From Alphaproteobacteria bacterium (lineage in GTDB: Bacteria; Pseudomonadota; Alphaproteobacteria; Sphingomonadales; Sphingomonadaceae), in contig JAGWVG010000110.1 of NCBI GenBank assembly GCA_018970965.1, positions 1 to 6,069 of the forward strand: a stretch of DNA of 6,069 bases. Direction: 5' to 3'. The notes under the pieces are model-generated. The model did not search any database, was not told the origin of the DNA, and saw only the letters and a program-made list of their open reading frames with translations. Position 1 is the stretch's first letter. The number at the start of each line of letters is the position of its first letter. The translations under genes and the position numbers were made by a program. Positions 1-6,069 of this stretch are shown here, one piece after another.

Positions 1-226
<226 letters not shown>

Positions 227-273
227 ACGGGTGAAATCTCTGGTGCGCAGCGTGGGAGCGGGCCCACCCCCGA

Positions 274-295
274 CCCCTCCCGCAAGCGGGAGGGG
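274..295. repeat. GC-rich palindrome, probable interspersed intergenic repeat
   Basis: Two perfect 10-bp arms, CCCCTCCCGC (274-283) and GCGGGAGGGG (286-295), are separated by AA. The left flank 253-273 (TGGGAGCGGGCCCACCCCCGA) belongs to the same G/C-only stretch and contains a GGGCCC core. From memory, palindromes of this type, with a CCCTCCCGC-TT-GCGGGAGGG core followed by GGGGGTGGG, are scattered between genes in sphingomonads and related Alphaproteobacteria. Only one copy lies in this window, so its repetitive nature is inferred. The right arm runs directly into the presumed ribosome binding site of metH. Repeats like this are natural points for rearrangement or assembly error. Confidence 0.75.
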
Positions 296-299
296 GGAG
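291..299 (+). promoter_or_regulatory. Ribosome binding site of metH, overlapping the palindrome
   Basis: The sequence AGGGGGGAG ends 6 nt before the ATG at 306, so GGGAG or GGAG can pair with the 16S rRNA tail. It supports ATG 306 as the start rather than GTG 231. Positions 291-295 also form part of the right arm of the 274-295 palindrome, so folding of a transcript through this repeat could partly hide the site; that effect is inference. Confidence 0.6.
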
Positions 300-305
300 T
301 TTCAG

Positions 306-2927
306 ATGACCGACACCCAATCCCCCGCCCGCCCCTCCGGTTCGCAGTTCGTCAACGTCGGCGAACGCACCAACGTCACCGGCAGCGCCGCGTTCAAGAA
401 GCTGATCCTGGCCGGCGACTATGTGAAAGCCGTCGAGGTTGCGCGCCAGCAGGTCGAGAACGGCGCGCAGGTGATCGACGTCAACATGGACGAGGGCCTG
501 CTCGACGCGGTCGAGGCGATGACCACCTTCCTCAAGCTGATCGCCGCCGAACCCGACATCGCCCGCGTGCCGGTGATGATCGACAGTTCAAAGTGGGACG
601 TGATCGAGGCCGGCCTGAAATGCGTTTCGGGCAAGCCGATCGTCAATTCGATCAGCATGAAGGAAGGCGAGGCGGCCTTCCTCGCCCAAGCCCGCAAATG
701 CATGGCCTATGGCGCGGCTGTGGTCGTTATGGCCTTTGACGAGACGGGTCAGGCAGATACCAAGGATCGCAAAGTCGAAATTTGCGAGCGCGCCTATAAG
801 CTGCTGACGGGCATTGGCTTTCCACCGGAAGATATCATCTTTGACCCCAATGTCTTCGCTGTCGCCACGGGCATTGACGAGCATAATAATTACGGTGTCG
901 ATTTTATTGAGGCTGCGCGCGAAATTAAGGCGCGCTGCCCGCATGTGCATATCTCAGGCGGGCTGTCCAACCTCTCTTTCAGTTTCCGTGGGAATGAACC
1001 CGTGCGTCGCGCGATGCACAGTGTTTTCTTGTACCACGCCATCCCCGCGGGGATGGACATGGCGATCGTCAACGCCGGGCAGCTGGATGTCTATGACACC
1101 ATCGATCCAGACCTGCGCGATGCGTGTGAGGATGTGATCCTCAACCGCCGTGCCGACGCGACTGAGCGGCTGATTACGCTGGCTGAACGGTTTAAGGGAA
1201 CTGATGCGGCAGCTGAAAAGGCTGCCGAAGAATGGCGCGGTTGGCCGGTGACCAAGCGGCTGGAACACGCCCTCGTCAAAGGAATCGATGCCTATATTGT
1301 TGAAGATACTGAAGAAGCCCGCCAACACGCAGCGCGCCCGATTGAGGTGATTGAAGGCCCGTTGATGGACGGGATGAATGTGGTGGGGGATTTGTTCGGC
1401 TCGGGCAAAATGTTCCTGCCGCAGGTCGTCAAATCCGCGCGCGTGATGAAAAAGGCAGTCGCCCATCTCATCCCCTTTATTGAGGCAGAGAAGACCGCCG
1501 GCCAAAAGGCCAAGGGCCGCATCATCATGGCCACGGTGAAGGGCGATGTGCATGATATTGGCAAGAACATCGTCGGCGTGGTGCTGCAGTGCAATGGCTA
1601 TGAAGTCATTGATCTGGGCGTGATGGTGCCGTGGCCCAATATCTTGGCCGCAGCCAAAGAGCATGATGCCGATATTATTGGCCTTTCTGGGCTGATTACA
1701 CCGTCGCTTGATGAAATGGTGACTGTCGCGGAAGAAATGCAGCGTGCGGGCTTTACCATCCCCTTGCTGATTGGTGGGGCAACAACATCCAAGGTGCACA
1801 CCGCGCTTAAAATTGACCCAGTTTATGATGGGCCAGTGATCCATGTTCTCGATGCCAGCCGCGCAGTGGGGGTGGCTTCGCAATTGCTGTCAGATACGCA
1901 GCGAGATGGCTATGTGGCGGGCATTGCGGAAGATTATCAGCATGTCCGCGATGTCCGGGCAGGCAAAGACCCCAGCGTGTTGTTGAGCCTGGCGGATGCA
2001 CGTGCCAACGCCTTTGTGGCAGATATGGCGCATAAGGCGCCAACGCCTGCCCAACCGGGGCTGCACGTGTTTGACGATTGGAGCCTCGCTGATCTGCGCG
2101 CAGTGATTGATTGGACGCCCTTTTTTCGTGCGTGGGAATTGCACGGCACCTATCCTGCCATTCTTGAAGATGAAGTGGTCGGTGAAAGTGCGCGTAATCT
2201 GTTTGCCGATGCCAATAAGATGCTCGACACCATTATCGCCGAGAAATGGCTGACGGCCAAAGGCGTGGTGGGCCTGTGGCCCTGCGCGCGCGATGGCGAT
2301 GATGTGGTTGTCCATCTGGCGGAGGAAGAACGCCACGTAGCCTTCAGCTTCTTGCGCCAGCAAATCCGCAAGAGCCGTGATCGCGCCAATATGTGTTTGG
2401 CGGACTTTATCAGCCCTGATGGCGATTGGATGGGGGGCTTTGCCGTTGGCATTCATGGCATTGATGCGCATGTCGCACGCTTCAAGGCGGCGCATGACGA
2501 TTATCAAGATATTCTCCTCAAAGCCTTGGCCGATCGCTTTGCGGAGGCCTTTGCAGAGCGGCTGCACCAGCATGTGCGCACAACGCTTTGGGGCTATGCC
2601 CCGGGCGAGCAGCTGACCAACGAGGCCCTGATCCGTGAAGAATATCGCGGCATCCGCCCGGCCCCTGGCTATCCCGCATGCCCCGACCATAGCCATAAGC
2701 CGATTTTGTTTGATCTGCTCAAGGCCAATGAAACTGTGGGGCTGGAATTGACCGAAAGCTTTGCCATGCTGCCGACCGCGGCCGTTTCGGGCTTTTACTT
2801 CGGCCATCCCGACAGTGAATATTTCGGTGTTGCACGCATCGGGCAGGATCAATTGGAAGATTATGCCGCGCGGCGTGGCGTTGATATGGCAACTGCGACC
2901 CGCTGGCTGCGCCCCAATTTGGACTAG
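306..2927 (+). CDS. metH: Cobalamin-dependent methionine synthase, split type without homocysteine domain
   Basis: This 873-residue cytosolic protein matches about residues 350-1227 of E. coli MetH. MetH transfers a methyl group from methyltetrahydrofolate through cobalamin to homocysteine. The pterin-binding barrel covers about 13-275 ([13 protein letters not shown] 15-27, IDSSKW 92-97, [11 protein letters not shown] 180-190, [14 protein letters not shown] 217-230). The cobalamin cap is at about 310-395 ([20 protein letters not shown] 352-371). The B12 Rossmann domain covers about 403-530, with the D-x-H-x-x-G signature at 414-419 (His416 is the cobalt ligand), [11 protein letters not shown] 461-471 and GGATTS 490-495. 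The AdoMet reactivation domain covers about 570-873, with [12 protein letters not shown] 784-795. The N-terminal homocysteine/zinc barrel is absent. In many Alphaproteobacteria it is a separate upstream gene (metH1), not seen here. ATG 306 has a ribosome binding site; GTG 231 would translate the palindrome. Codon use changes sharply near residue 140, suggesting a mosaic gene, although the frame and protein are unbroken. Confidence 0.96.
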   Translation: MTDTQSPARPSGSQFVNVGERTNVTGSAAFKKLILAGDYVKAVEVARQQVENGAQVIDVNMDEGLLDAVEAMTTFLKLIAAEPDIARVPVMIDSSKWDVIEAGLKCVSGKPIVNSISMKEGEAAFLAQARKCMAYGAAVVVMAFDETGQADTKDRKVEICERAYKLLTGIGFPPEDIIFDPNVFAVATGIDEHNNYGVDFIEAAREIKARCPHVHISGGLSNLSFSFRGNEPVRRAMHSVFLYHAIPAGMDMAIVNAGQLDVYDTIDPDLRDACEDVILNRRADATERLITLAERFKGTDAAAEKAAEEWRGWPVTKRLEHALVKGIDAYIVEDTEEARQHAARPIEVIEGPLMDGMNVVGDLFGSGKMFLPQVVKSARVMKKAVAHLIPFIEAEKTAGQKAKGRIIMATVKGDVHDIGKNIVGVVLQCNGYEVIDLGVMVPWPNILAAAKEHDADIIGLSGLITPSLDEMVTVAEEMQRAGFTIPLLIGGATTSKVHTALKIDPVYDGPVIHVLDASRAVGVASQLLSDTQRDGYVAGIAEDYQHVRDVRAGKDPSVLLSLADARANAFVADMAHKAPTPAQPGLHVFDDWSLADLRAVIDWTPFFRAWELHGTYPAILEDEVVGESARNLFADANKMLDTIIAEKWLTAKGVVGLWPCARDGDDVVVHLAEEERHVAFSFLRQQIRKSRDRANMCLADFISPDGDWMGGFAVGIHGIDAHVARFKAAHDDYQDILLKALADRFAEAFAERLHQHVRTTLWGYAPGEQLTNEALIREEYRGIRPAPGYPACPDHSHKPILFDLLKANETVGLELTESFAMLPTAAVSGFYFGHPDSEYFGVARIGQDQLEDYAARRGVDMATATRWLRPNLD

Positions 2928-2945
2928 CGCAGATAGGCCTGTTAG

Positions 2946-2982
2946 AAAAAGGCCCGCGCCTTCATCAGGTGCGGGCCATTTT
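2946..2982. terminator. Bidirectional intrinsic terminator between metH and the lipoprotein gene
   Basis: A 10-bp stem, GGCCCGCGCC (2951-2960) with GGTGCGGGCC (2968-2977), contains one G-U pair and a 7-base loop TTCATCA. On the plus strand it is followed by ATTTT (2978-2982). On the minus strand the A tract 2946-2950 gives five T residues after the stem. It lies 18 nt after the metH stop and 24 nt after the end of the convergent gene, so it can end both transcripts. Read as RNA from the minus strand, the G-U pair becomes a C-A mismatch, so termination should be somewhat stronger for metH. Confidence 0.88.
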
Positions 2983-3001
2983 CTGCCAGGGACAATCGGG
3001 C

Positions 3002-3688
3002 TTAACGTGCCCGCTTTGGTGGCGGCGGAACAGTAATCTTGACCGTTTCGCCATTATTACCGGGGAAGCCGGTGAACATCGCTTCAATCAAATTGGGGAC
3101 AAGATAGCCCAAATTATTGTTGAGCGATTGGGCCTGTGCCTTACCTTCAAACACGCGCTCGCCAGAGCCTGCACGTTCAATGCGCAGGTCCAGCTGGCTG
3201 GTGAAGACTGTATAGCTTTCGACACTGTCATGCAGGCCGCCCGGGCCAAACAGGAAGGGATCGTAAAAGCCCGGATAATAGCCATAATAGCGGCCGCGCA
3301 AGCCATGGCCCCAATAGCCAAAGCCACCGCACCACGGATCATAATAACCCCAGCAACGGCCCATATTGGCCGTGGGGACCGTGCGGACTTTCTCCCGCCC
3401 GCGGTCGACGCCATAGGCCATTTTTACGACCAGCGACGGCGTTTCTCCCGCAGCAGCGGGACGGAACCCAAGGCTGGTCAATTTGCCCGCGACAAGCTGG
3501 GCATAGCTGCCAAATTCTAGCCCGCCATTCAGCTGGGGATCATCAGAACGGACAGTAAAGGTCTGCCCCTGGGCAGCGGGCATTTGCTGGAAGCGGCTGA
3601 CCCGCGCATCAAAATTTTGTGCACAGGCCGTGATGCCCAGCAAAAGAAGCGGTACAGTTGCGCGCAACACATTTACAAATCGCGACAT
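3002..3688 (-). CDS. DUF4136-like outer-membrane lipoprotein of unknown function
   Basis: The product is 228 residues. It starts MSRFVNVLRA, followed by a hydrophobic stretch and a lipobox ITAC with Cys22, so it should be exported and lipidated. The residues after Cys are Ala-Gln rather than Asp, which favours sorting to the outer membrane. The mature part opens with VSRFQQMPAAQGQTFTVRSD (30-49), continues with LEFGSYAQLVAGKLTSLGFR (57-76) and SLVVKMAYGVDRGRE (85-99), and ends with LDLRIERAGSGERVFEGKAQ (167-186). These resemble DUF4136 proteins, which are mostly small bacterial lipoproteins of unknown role. A Gly/Tyr/Trp-rich insert at about 110-152 (GRCWGYYDPWCGGFGYWGHG) holds Cys112 and Cys120, the only Cys residues besides the lipidated one. 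The tail is PPPPKRAR. ATG 3688 is preferred over GTG 3706 because AAGGA lies 9 nt before it. The gene follows trpS in the same direction and converges on metH. The family is assigned from memory, so confidence in it is moderate; the lipoprotein signal is clear. Confidence 0.87.
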   Translation of the reverse strand: MSRFVNVLRATVPLLLLGITACAQNFDARVSRFQQMPAAQGQTFTVRSDDPQLNGGLEFGSYAQLVAGKLTSLGFRPAAAGETPSLVVKMAYGVDRGREKVRTVPTANMGRCWGYYDPWCGGFGYWGHGLRGRYYGYYPGFYDPFLFGPGGLHDSVESYTVFTSQLDLRIERAGSGERVFEGKAQAQSLNNNLGYLVPNLIEAMFTGFPGNNGETVKITVPPPPKRAR

Positions 3689-3691
3689 ATT

Positions 3692-3717
3692 CTCAGTTCC
3701 TTGCACGACTCAGTTCC
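3692..3717 (-). repeat. Two direct copies of GGAACTGAG before the lipoprotein gene
   Basis: On the minus strand GGAACTGAG occurs at 3709-3717 and again at 3692-3700, a 17-bp period ending 4 nt before the ATG. The second copy overlaps the ribosome binding site AAGGA. This could be a small duplication or an operator-like pair. GGAAC also resembles the -35 element of EcfG-type promoters, but no matching -10 follows either copy. Confidence 0.45.
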
Positions 3718-3725
3718 CCTGGTCG

Positions 3726-3759
3726 TTCAGCATAGCGAAACTCTACGCGCTGTGCTGAA
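3726..3759. repeat. Imperfect inverted repeat between trpS and the lipoprotein gene
   Basis: Arms TTCAGCATAGCG (3726-3737) and CGCTGTGCTGAA (3748-3759) match over 11 of 12 positions around a 10-base spacer. It begins 16 nt after the trpS stop codon. In the minus-strand RNA it would form a hairpin with one C-A mismatch but with no following U tract, so it is not a standard intrinsic terminator. It could stabilise the trpS mRNA end, bind a dimeric regulator, or be part of the promoter region of the lipoprotein gene. I cannot choose among these. Confidence 0.55.
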
Positions 3760-3775
3760 TGGAGGTTGAACAAAT

Positions 3776-4786
3776 TTAACGTTGGAGGCCAAGTGCCTGA
3801 TAAGTCGCAGCCAAGGTGGGGGCTGCAAGGCTTGCGGCCCGATCAGCGCCGTTCACCAAAATAGCGTCCAGCGCTGCCGTGTCGGTGCGCAGCGCATTGA
3901 AGCGATCTGTAATTGGCCGCAGCTTTTCCACCAACACTTCTGCAAGGGCCGGTTTAAACGCGCCAAAGCCTTGGCCGCCAAAACGCGCCAGCACGGCATC
4001 CACGCTTTCATCGGCCATTGTCGCGTAAATGCCGACCAAATTCAGTGCCTCGGGGCGGCCTTCCAGCTCTTTGGCTGAAGCGGGCAGGGGCTCTGGATCG
4101 GTCTTGGCCTTGCGGACCTTTTGCAGGATTGTATCGGCATCATCCGTCAAATTGATCCGGCTCATATCTGAGGGATCAGATTTGGACATTTTGGCGCTGC
4201 CATCGCGCAGGCTCATAATGCGTGCGGCACCGCTTTTGGGGATGATGGGATCGGGCAGGGTAAAGACGGGGGCGTCTTCGCTGGCAAAATCATTGTTAAA
4301 CTTTTGCGCAATATCCCGCGCGAGTTCGAGATGCTGCTTCTGGTCTTCGCCCACGGGCACATGCGTTGCTTGATACAGCAACACATCTGCCGCTTGCAGC
4401 ACGGGGTAAGTAAACAGCGCAATTGACGCGCCTTCACGGTTTTTGCCCGATTTATCTTTGAATTGCGTCATCCGGTTGAGCCAGCCCATGCGGGCTGTGC
4501 CATTGAGCAGCCATTGCAGCTCTGCGTGCGCGGGGACGCGCGCTTGGTTGAAAAGGATTGATCGATCGGTATCAATGCCACAGGCGACGAGGGCTGCGGC
4601 CATTTCACGCGTGTTGGCCGCCAATTCCTTCGGGTCATGGGGCAGGCTAATCGCGTGCAAATCAGCAAGGAAATAGAGGCAATCGCCGTCCACTTCCTCT
4701 TGCATGCGCACCCAGTTGCGGATCGCGCCCAGATAATTGCCCAAATGCAGGCTGCCTGTGGGCTGAATGCCGGATACGACGCGCAT
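3776..4786 (-). CDS. trpS: Tryptophanyl-tRNA synthetase
   Basis: This 336-residue cytosolic class Ic aminoacyl-tRNA synthetase charges tRNA-Trp with tryptophan using ATP; its length is typical for bacterial TrpRS. The start is [20 protein letters not shown], with the HIGH-class motif as HLGN at 14-17. Other family segments are FLADLHAIS (39-47), [12 protein letters not shown] (127-138, tryptophan pocket), [16 protein letters not shown] (145-160), and the KMSKS loop at 199-203, all intact. The open frame extends to 4909, but the family starts at MRVVSG. A purine-rich GGAAAG (complement of 4795-4800) lies 8 nt before ATG 4786, so the longer start is rejected. The gene lies 103 nt after murJ in the same direction, with possible RNA hairpins in the spacer. 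Codon use is the relaxed style of the right-hand block: 17 of the first 60 codons end in A or T. No frameshift or missing key residue is seen. Confidence 0.97.
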   Translation of the reverse strand: MRVVSGIQPTGSLHLGNYLGAIRNWVRMQEEVDGDCLYFLADLHAISLPHDPKELAANTREMAAALVACGIDTDRSILFNQARVPAHAELQWLLNGTARMGWLNRMTQFKDKSGKNREGASIALFTYPVLQAADVLLYQATHVPVGEDQKQHLELARDIAQKFNNDFASEDAPVFTLPDPIIPKSGAARIMSLRDGSAKMSKSDPSDMSRINLTDDADTILQKVRKAKTDPEPLPASAKELEGRPEALNLVGIYATMADESVDAVLARFGGQGFGAFKPALAEVLVEKLRPITDRFNALRTDTAALDAILVNGADRAASLAAPTLAATYQALGLQR

Positions 4787-4824
4787 GATCTTCACTTTCC
4801 TTCGGGGCAGAGGGTTGGACTCGC

Positions 4825-4870
4825 CTGCCCGGTTAATAAAACTGAAAAGGGCCGATGCCCTGTCGGGCAG
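4825..4870 (-). promoter_or_regulatory. Nested and mutually exclusive hairpins in the trpS leader
   Basis: In the murJ-trpS spacer, read on the minus strand, CTGCCCG (complement of 4864-4870) can pair with CGGGCAG (complement of 4825-4831). This encloses a small hairpin AGGGC-ATCG-GCCCT (4848-4861) followed by TTT. The first arm can instead form TGCCC-GACA-GGGCA (4856-4869), which uses bases needed by the small hairpin. Such competing folds resemble an attenuator or a weak terminator between murJ and trpS. The stems are only 5-7 bp and the T run is short, so chance pairing in GC-rich DNA is a serious alternative. I see no short leader peptide with Trp codons and no T-box signature. Confidence 0.3.
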
Positions 4871-4889
4871 CTGAGCGCAAGAGCTTGGC

Positions 4890-6069
4890 TTAGCTGGTGG
4901 AGGCCTCATCCGGGCGACGGCGGCGCAGCAGGATCATCGCATCCTCGCGGTTGATGCCGCCGATCAGCCAACCAAGGCCGAAATAGACAATTCCGCCCGA
5001 GCCAATCAGCACCGAGAGCGCGACCATGCGGGCCAAAGTGCCGCCATTAAACATTGGGCCGATCAGCAGATTAACCCCATATAAGGTGGCGCCCATCGCC
5101 AAGGCTGAGACAAGCTGCCGCGCGACACGGCTGGCGACTTCGGCCGAAATTGTCAGATGACCGCGCTTGTGCAGCGTGAAATAGAGCATCGCGCAGTTCA
5201 GCCACGCTGTGAGCGCCAAGGCAGCGGCAAGGCCATAAAGCCCAAATATTGGCACCAGCGCGAAATTGAGCGCGACATTGGCGGCCAGTACCCATATGGC
5301 GATGCGCAGCGGTGTCTTGGTATCTTCCCGCGCGAAAAAGCCGGGGGTGAAGACTTTAACCAGAACATAAGCGGGCAGGCCGAGGGCAATGATGCCCAGG
5401 GTTGTGCCAGTAATGACCGCATCTTCCGGGCGGAAGGCGCCGCCACGGAACAGCGCAGTCACCAGCGGCACGCCCGCGGCAGCAAATGCAATGGCTGCGG
5501 GCAGCGTCAGCAGCATGCCCAGCTCTAAGGCTTGGTTTTGGATCTTCTCGGCTTCATCCGCTTTGCCTTGATCAACAAATTTGCTGATTGCGGGCAAGAT
5601 GGCAGTGCCAAGTGCCGTGCCGATAATGCCCAAAGGCAATTGGTTGAGCCGGTCTGCATAGTTTAAATGGGCCATCGAGCCTTCCGCCAGATAGCTGACG
5701 AACTGCGTGTCGATAAGAATGCTCACCTGATACACGCCTGCCGCAAAGGTGGCGGGAATGACCACGCGGAAAAACTGGCGGACACCCGGTGATATGCGCG
5801 GACGACGCAGGCGCAGCGAAATTCCCGCTTTATGCGCCGACCATAAGACCAACGCCAACTGGACCACGCCGCCGATTACAACTGCAATGGCAAGAGCTTG
5901 GGCGCTTTTCTCTCCCCCATCGCGCACCAGCAGCAGCGCGATCAGCATTGCAAGGTTCAGCAAGGCTGGCGCGAACGCGGCGGCTGCAAATTTCTGCATG
6001 GAATTCAGCACGCCTGAATAAAGCGAGACGAGGCTGATCAGCATCAAATAGGGAAAGGTGAGGCGGGAA
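4890..6069 (-). CDS. murJ: Lipid II flippase MurJ (MviN family), 5' end outside the window
   Basis: The frame stays open to the right edge, giving 392 visible residues of a protein usually about 510-530 long, so the first ~130 residues are missing. MurJ is an inner-membrane MOP-superfamily transporter that flips the peptidoglycan precursor lipid II to the periplasmic side. The visible start [22 protein letters not shown] matches the RxTFPYxxxISL region. [13 protein letters not shown] follows at visible residues 32-44. The segment [20 protein letters not shown] followed by [20 protein letters not shown] and TAILPAISK (visible 115-163) is the family's most diagnostic stretch. Its Arg in YADRL (visible residue 140) corresponds to the essential Arg270 of E. 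coli Mur[19 protein letters not shown] (240-257) is another family block. Many hydrophobic segments span the protein, and the tail is basic ([11 protein letters not shown]). A TTG/ATG near 6042-6047 is internal, not the start. trpS follows 103 nt downstream in the same direction. Confidence 0.95.
   Translation of the reverse strand, partial: SRLTFPYLMLISLVSLYSGVLNSMQKFAAAAFAPALLNLAMLIALLLVRDGGEKSAQALAIAVVIGGVVQLALVLWSAHKAGISLRLRRPRISPGVRQFFRVVIPATFAAGVYQVSILIDTQFVSYLAEGSMAHLNYADRLNQLPLGIIGTALGTAILPAISKFVDQGKADEAEKIQNQALELGMLLTLPAAIAFAAAGVPLVTALFRGGAFRPEDAVITGTTLGIIALGLPAYVLVKVFTPGFFAREDTKTPLRIAIWVLAANVALNFALVPIFGLYGLAAALALTAWLNCAMLYFTLHKRGHLTISAEVASRVARQLVSALAMGATLYGVNLLIGPMFNGGTLARMVALSVLIGSGGIVYFGLGWLIGGINREDAMILLRRRRPDEASTS

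Noticed and set aside
231..305. Upstream in-frame GTG start adding 25 residues to MetH
   Set aside because: The extension translates the palindromic spacer into a Pro/Gly-rich sequence unlike MetH and has no good ribosome binding site. ATG 306 has AGGGGGGAG 6 nt upstream and begins just before the conserved [13 protein letters not shown].
954..1883. Long antisense open frame of about 309 residues within metH
   Set aside because: It is a His/Arg-rich mirror of the GC-skewed metH codons, matches no family I know and overlaps essential MetH domains.
1890..2852. Second long antisense open frame of about 320 residues within metH
   Set aside because: It has the same nature as the first: a shadow of the AdoMet domain coding sequence with no recognisable motif or convincing start.
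2969..3520. Plus-strand open frame of 183 residues opposite the lipoprotein gene
   Set aside because: It runs through the terminator stem and lies opposite a gene with a clear signal peptide, lipobox and ribosome binding site. Its translation has no family features.
3689..3720. EcfG-type stress promoter from the GGAAC motifs
   Set aside because: Neither GGAAC is followed by a CGTT-like -10 at 16-17 bases, and the second copy is at the ribosome binding site.
4787..4909. Longer N-terminus for TrpS from 4909
   Set aside because: It would add 41 non-conserved residues and overlap the end of murJ. TrpRS proteins begin at the [11 protein letters not shown] segment, and a ribosome binding site precedes ATG 4786.

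Overview
The window looks like alphaproteobacterial, most likely sphingomonad, chromosomal DNA carrying housekeeping genes. The evidence is the RpoC N-terminus, a 'split' type MetH that lacks the homocysteine domain, a murJ-trpS pair, a DUF4136-type lipoprotein, and a GC-rich intergenic palindrome of the kind common in this group. I assigned these families by recognising the sequences, without a database search. I see no transposase, CRISPR array, toxin-antitoxin pair, phage gene, tRNA or rRNA.

Layout: 1-212 (minus) is the 5' end of rpoC, cut by the window edge. 213-305 is a divergent spacer dominated by a G/C-rich palindrome. 306-2927 (plus) is metH (pterin-, cobalamin- and AdoMet-binding modules). 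2946-2982 is a bidirectional terminator shared with the convergent gene. 3002-3688 (minus) is a small DUF4136-like lipoprotein gene. 3776-4786 (minus) is trpS. 4890-6069 (minus) is murJ, whose 5' end lies outside the window. murJ, trpS and the lipoprotein gene run in the same direction with spacers of 103 and 87 nt, so they could share transcription. murJ (lipid II flippase) and trpS (tryptophanyl-tRNA synthetase) are unrelated essential functions; metH makes methionine from homocysteine.

The unusual part is the left 750 bases. First, codon use inside the intact metH frame changes abruptly near 690-750. Of the Asp, Ile and Phe codons before this point, 0 of 20 end in T. In the next 100 codons 13 of 22 do, and the rest of the window keeps the relaxed style. 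Second, rpoC lacks its near-universal upstream neighbour rpoB, and metH lacks its usual homocysteine-domain partner. Both partners are lost at the same 93-bp spacer, which holds a repeat-like palindrome. The simplest reading is that the left end comes from a different, higher-GC relative, either through an assembly misjoin in a conserved part of metH or through real recombination. I found no convincing new biological system; the mosaic structure is the main result.
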